This document shows positions 62,264 through 64,000 of a DNA stretch of 64,000 bases, piece after piece. The stretch comes from Aphrocallistes beatrix (lineage: Eukaryota > Porifera > Hexactinellida > Sceptrulophora > Aphrocallistidae). Below the pieces are notes generated by a model. That model searched no databases. It was not told the DNA's origin and saw nothing but the letters and a program-made list of their open reading frames with translations. The first letter of the stretch is position 1; each line of letters begins with the position of its first letter. The stretch spans positions 3,733,934 through 3,797,933 of the forward strand of contig OY725494.1 of assembly GCA_963281255.1 (NCBI GenBank). The letters run 5' to 3'. Position numbers and translations under genes: made by a program.

Positions 62264-64000
62264 ATAACAAGCGCGCTTCGCTGTGCGGCCTACGGACACT
62301 ATCTTCGCCTCAGTCACTCCTATCAAGTAATTTTGGTAGTTTGAAATTAACATTTCAGTTTCCCTGGAAATTTATGCATAAATTTCATTGCCCGCTAGGG
62401 GAAATCTCTACTATTGCCAATCTGCTCAAATTCCCTACGAATGCCCATCCTGGAAGATACGATGAGTGATAAGTGATTGAGAGTGGATTGTGTAGTGAGA
62501 TTAAGCATTGGCTTAGTGAGCACTTTCTTTGCAGGTTCTCTTCTCTGACTACAAGGTGTTAGCGGATATTCACAAGGTCTGTGACTCGGATATGGACAAG
62601 AACGGATGCAAGGTGGGGCTGGGTAGGCTGGGAATGTTCGGCTCTCCAGTAGAGAGGATTGTACAGTGTCTGATGCACAACACTAATAAACTCTCGCAGA
62701 AATGTCATGACAAATTTCTGACTGGAGATCAAGACTCCAAAGATGATAAGGATAGTATGGAAGCTGGAGTTCACGAGGAATGCAAGTAAGAATACTTAAA
62801 ACTAGAACTTTAAGGGAGGCTGCATAAATAGGAATTTATATTAACATCACACGAACTAAAAGCTTACGTTGCCACTCTCATCTTTCTCTATCCTTAAGAT
62901 TTGATCTCAAGAAACTCTGCACCTCTTCCGGCCTCTCTACAGAGGAGAGCTACAGCTGTCTGCTGTCTCACATCGGACAGGTGAACAGCCCCTCTTGCCA
63001 GGACGCGGTGTTGGAGAGAGAGGGATTCTCCTTCCGGACTCTCGGAGTCAATCTGGAGTTCTATCTCCACTGCAACGAAGACATAGGTAAGCGGAAATGT
63101 AGTGTGAAGGGAAGTGAGGAAGGGGAGCTTACGAAGCTGACCCGTGTGCTGATGTGTCTGGAGAAGAAGAACGCGAAAAGATTGAGCGACTCATGTGACT
63201 CTGAAGTCTCTAATATGAAGGAGAGGTTCATGGGGCAGTACGAACTGGATCTAGAGTTCGCTAAAGCTTGTGAGATTGACAGGTCAGTAATACCATACAT
63301 TGTATGGACTAAATATAATATCGACTTCACTAAATGTTAGAAACTACCAATTCCTATCATACCAATTAGTCGCGAACGAATAGTTAGTATTTCCTATGCA
63401 AGGCATTACGGATTTAATTAGAAAGTAACCGCTAGAGAGGAGTACTGCTCAGGATCTGAAGACATAGTGGAGTGTCTGAAGAAGGAGTTGCAAGAGAACA
63501 AGGATGGAGACTCGAAGAAGTGCAGTAAGCAACTGAAGCTCCTCTCCCCCGGCACCGGAGAAGGGGACCATCACGGCGATATCCGAAATGAAGGGGACAA
63601 TATCCAGGCACTGGAGCAACCCGGCCCCAAACTCCATTTCCAGATGTCCAACGCAAAGCAAGCCAAGCGAGAGTTGTACCAGTTCTGTAACAGGGAGTTG
63701 GATGAGTTGTGCTCGACCGTGGGAGGAAAAGACCACAAAGGAACTCTCTTCTGCCTCTCTGAGCACCTTTCTGAGCACAATATGTCTCCGGAGTGCCATG
63801 AGCATGTGGGACGTATCAAGTTCTTCCAAGCCCGCCCCTTGGCATCGGACAGTTCTCTCTTCAAAAAGTGTGAATCCGAGCTCAACAGCCTCTGTAAGGT
63901 AGCCTCTTCAGGAGAGGAGAGTGAAAGACCTCCCGCCCTGGCTTGTCTCTTCTCTCACTTTGCTGCCGCTGAGAAGACTGATGATGCAGTGAGTTCGCTG
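61679..64000 (+). CDS. GLG1: GLG1-like Golgi cysteine-rich repeat protein, 5' part
   Basis: The exons are 61679-62179, 62535-62785, 62899-63282 and 63436 to beyond 64000, all in phase. The ATG at 61679 begins a clear signal peptide (MKVQVLLCLSILVILSLLSE), followed by a Lys/Ser-rich linker. Cysteine-rich repeats of about 60 residues follow, with the GLG1 pattern: a leading C, CSDPIKSHC-type starts, a CM/CL core (MIVCMESNLNSL, RMECLFIADAG, ERIVQCLMHN, RVLMCLEKK, GTLFCLSEHL) and a closing C. GLG1 (MG-160/ESL-1) is a type I Golgi protein that binds FGFs and TGF-beta and influences their secretion. The TM and short tail lie beyond the window. Intron 1 contains a TTG repeat and a Helitron-like tail. 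Confidence 0.9.
62208..62263. repeat. (TTG)n microsatellite in GLG1 intron 1
   Basis: About 18 perfect TTG units lie immediately next to a Helitron-like 3' tail. Confidence 0.95.
62268..62330 (-). mobile_element. Helitron-like 3' tail (minus strand) in GLG1 intron 1
   Basis: CAAGCGCGCTTCGCTGTGCG is the reverse complement of the GC-rich tails ending at 5905 and 10355 (with small changes). The following ACGGACACT block is also in the tails. The upstream body is not recognisable. Confidence 0.55.

Noticed and set aside
62203-62469. Open frames of poly-Cys, poly-Val and poly-Asn
   Set aside because: They are translations of the (TTG)n repeat in GLG1 intron 1.
1-64000. tRNA or rRNA genes
   Set aside because: None recognised by eye; a covariance-model scan would be needed to exclude them.

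Overview
This window is animal nuclear DNA. Genes carry GT-AG introns, and the products are metazoan: a PHLPP-type phosphatase, a ZFR RNA-binding protein, ropporin-1-like, an LRRK-type kinase, a PACT-domain centrosomal coiled-coil protein and a GLG1 Golgi protein. Coding exons are GC-richer than the AT-rich, transposon-packed spacers. Compact head-to-tail genes, mixed intronless and intron-rich, would suit a small-genome invertebrate (a sponge or another early-branching or lophotrochozoan animal), but the species cannot be fixed from sequence alone.

Region 1 (1-23.6 kb) is an accessory region. Position 174 leftward holds the start of an unrecognised gene that leaves the window. Then come eight genes or relics of a tandem dispanin (CD225/IFITM-like) family. 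These are small two-TM proteins, most with an N-terminal PPxYS motif and a Pro/Gln-rich head; seven are on the minus strand and one on the plus strand. The spacers are a transposon graveyard: hAT, Tc1/mariner, pogo-like and Helitron-like elements, a 648-bp near-perfect fold-back element, and relics of a hAT transposase and a KRBA2-type integrase. A segmental duplication (9.0-12.3 kb and 14.6-17.1 kb) copied a dispanin gene together with the orphan last two exons of a PIGV-like GPI mannosyltransferase gene. A probable five-exon gene of unknown function lies between the two copies.

Region 2 (23.6-43.6 kb) is mostly housekeeping: mitochondrial-type PEPCK (+), a four-TM TMEM179-like protein (-), ropporin-1-like (+), PHLPP (+, 14 exons, with a minus-strand one-pass membrane-protein gene inside its last large intron), a DMAC1-like small membrane protein (+), Golgi PAP phosphatase BPNT2 (+), prefoldin subunit 3 (+) and a PACT-domain protein (+). 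The last three are intronless. Several introns and spacers contain small pogo-like MITEs.

Region 3 (43.6-64 kb) holds ZFR (+, 20 exons by my reading, including an 11-nt microexon, with an unknown 342-codon antisense gene in one intron). Next is a 2027-codon intronless LRRK-type protein (-) whose Roc GTPase motifs look destroyed. It is divergent from mitochondrial ribosomal protein L32 (+), followed by the iron-sulfur assembly factor ISCA2 (+) and the 5' part of a GLG1-like gene (+) that runs off the right end.

The genes do not form one pathway. The parts most worth a second look are the dispanin array with its shared promoters, the LRRK pseudo-GTPase, the two genes nested in introns, and several very clean transposon insertion events.
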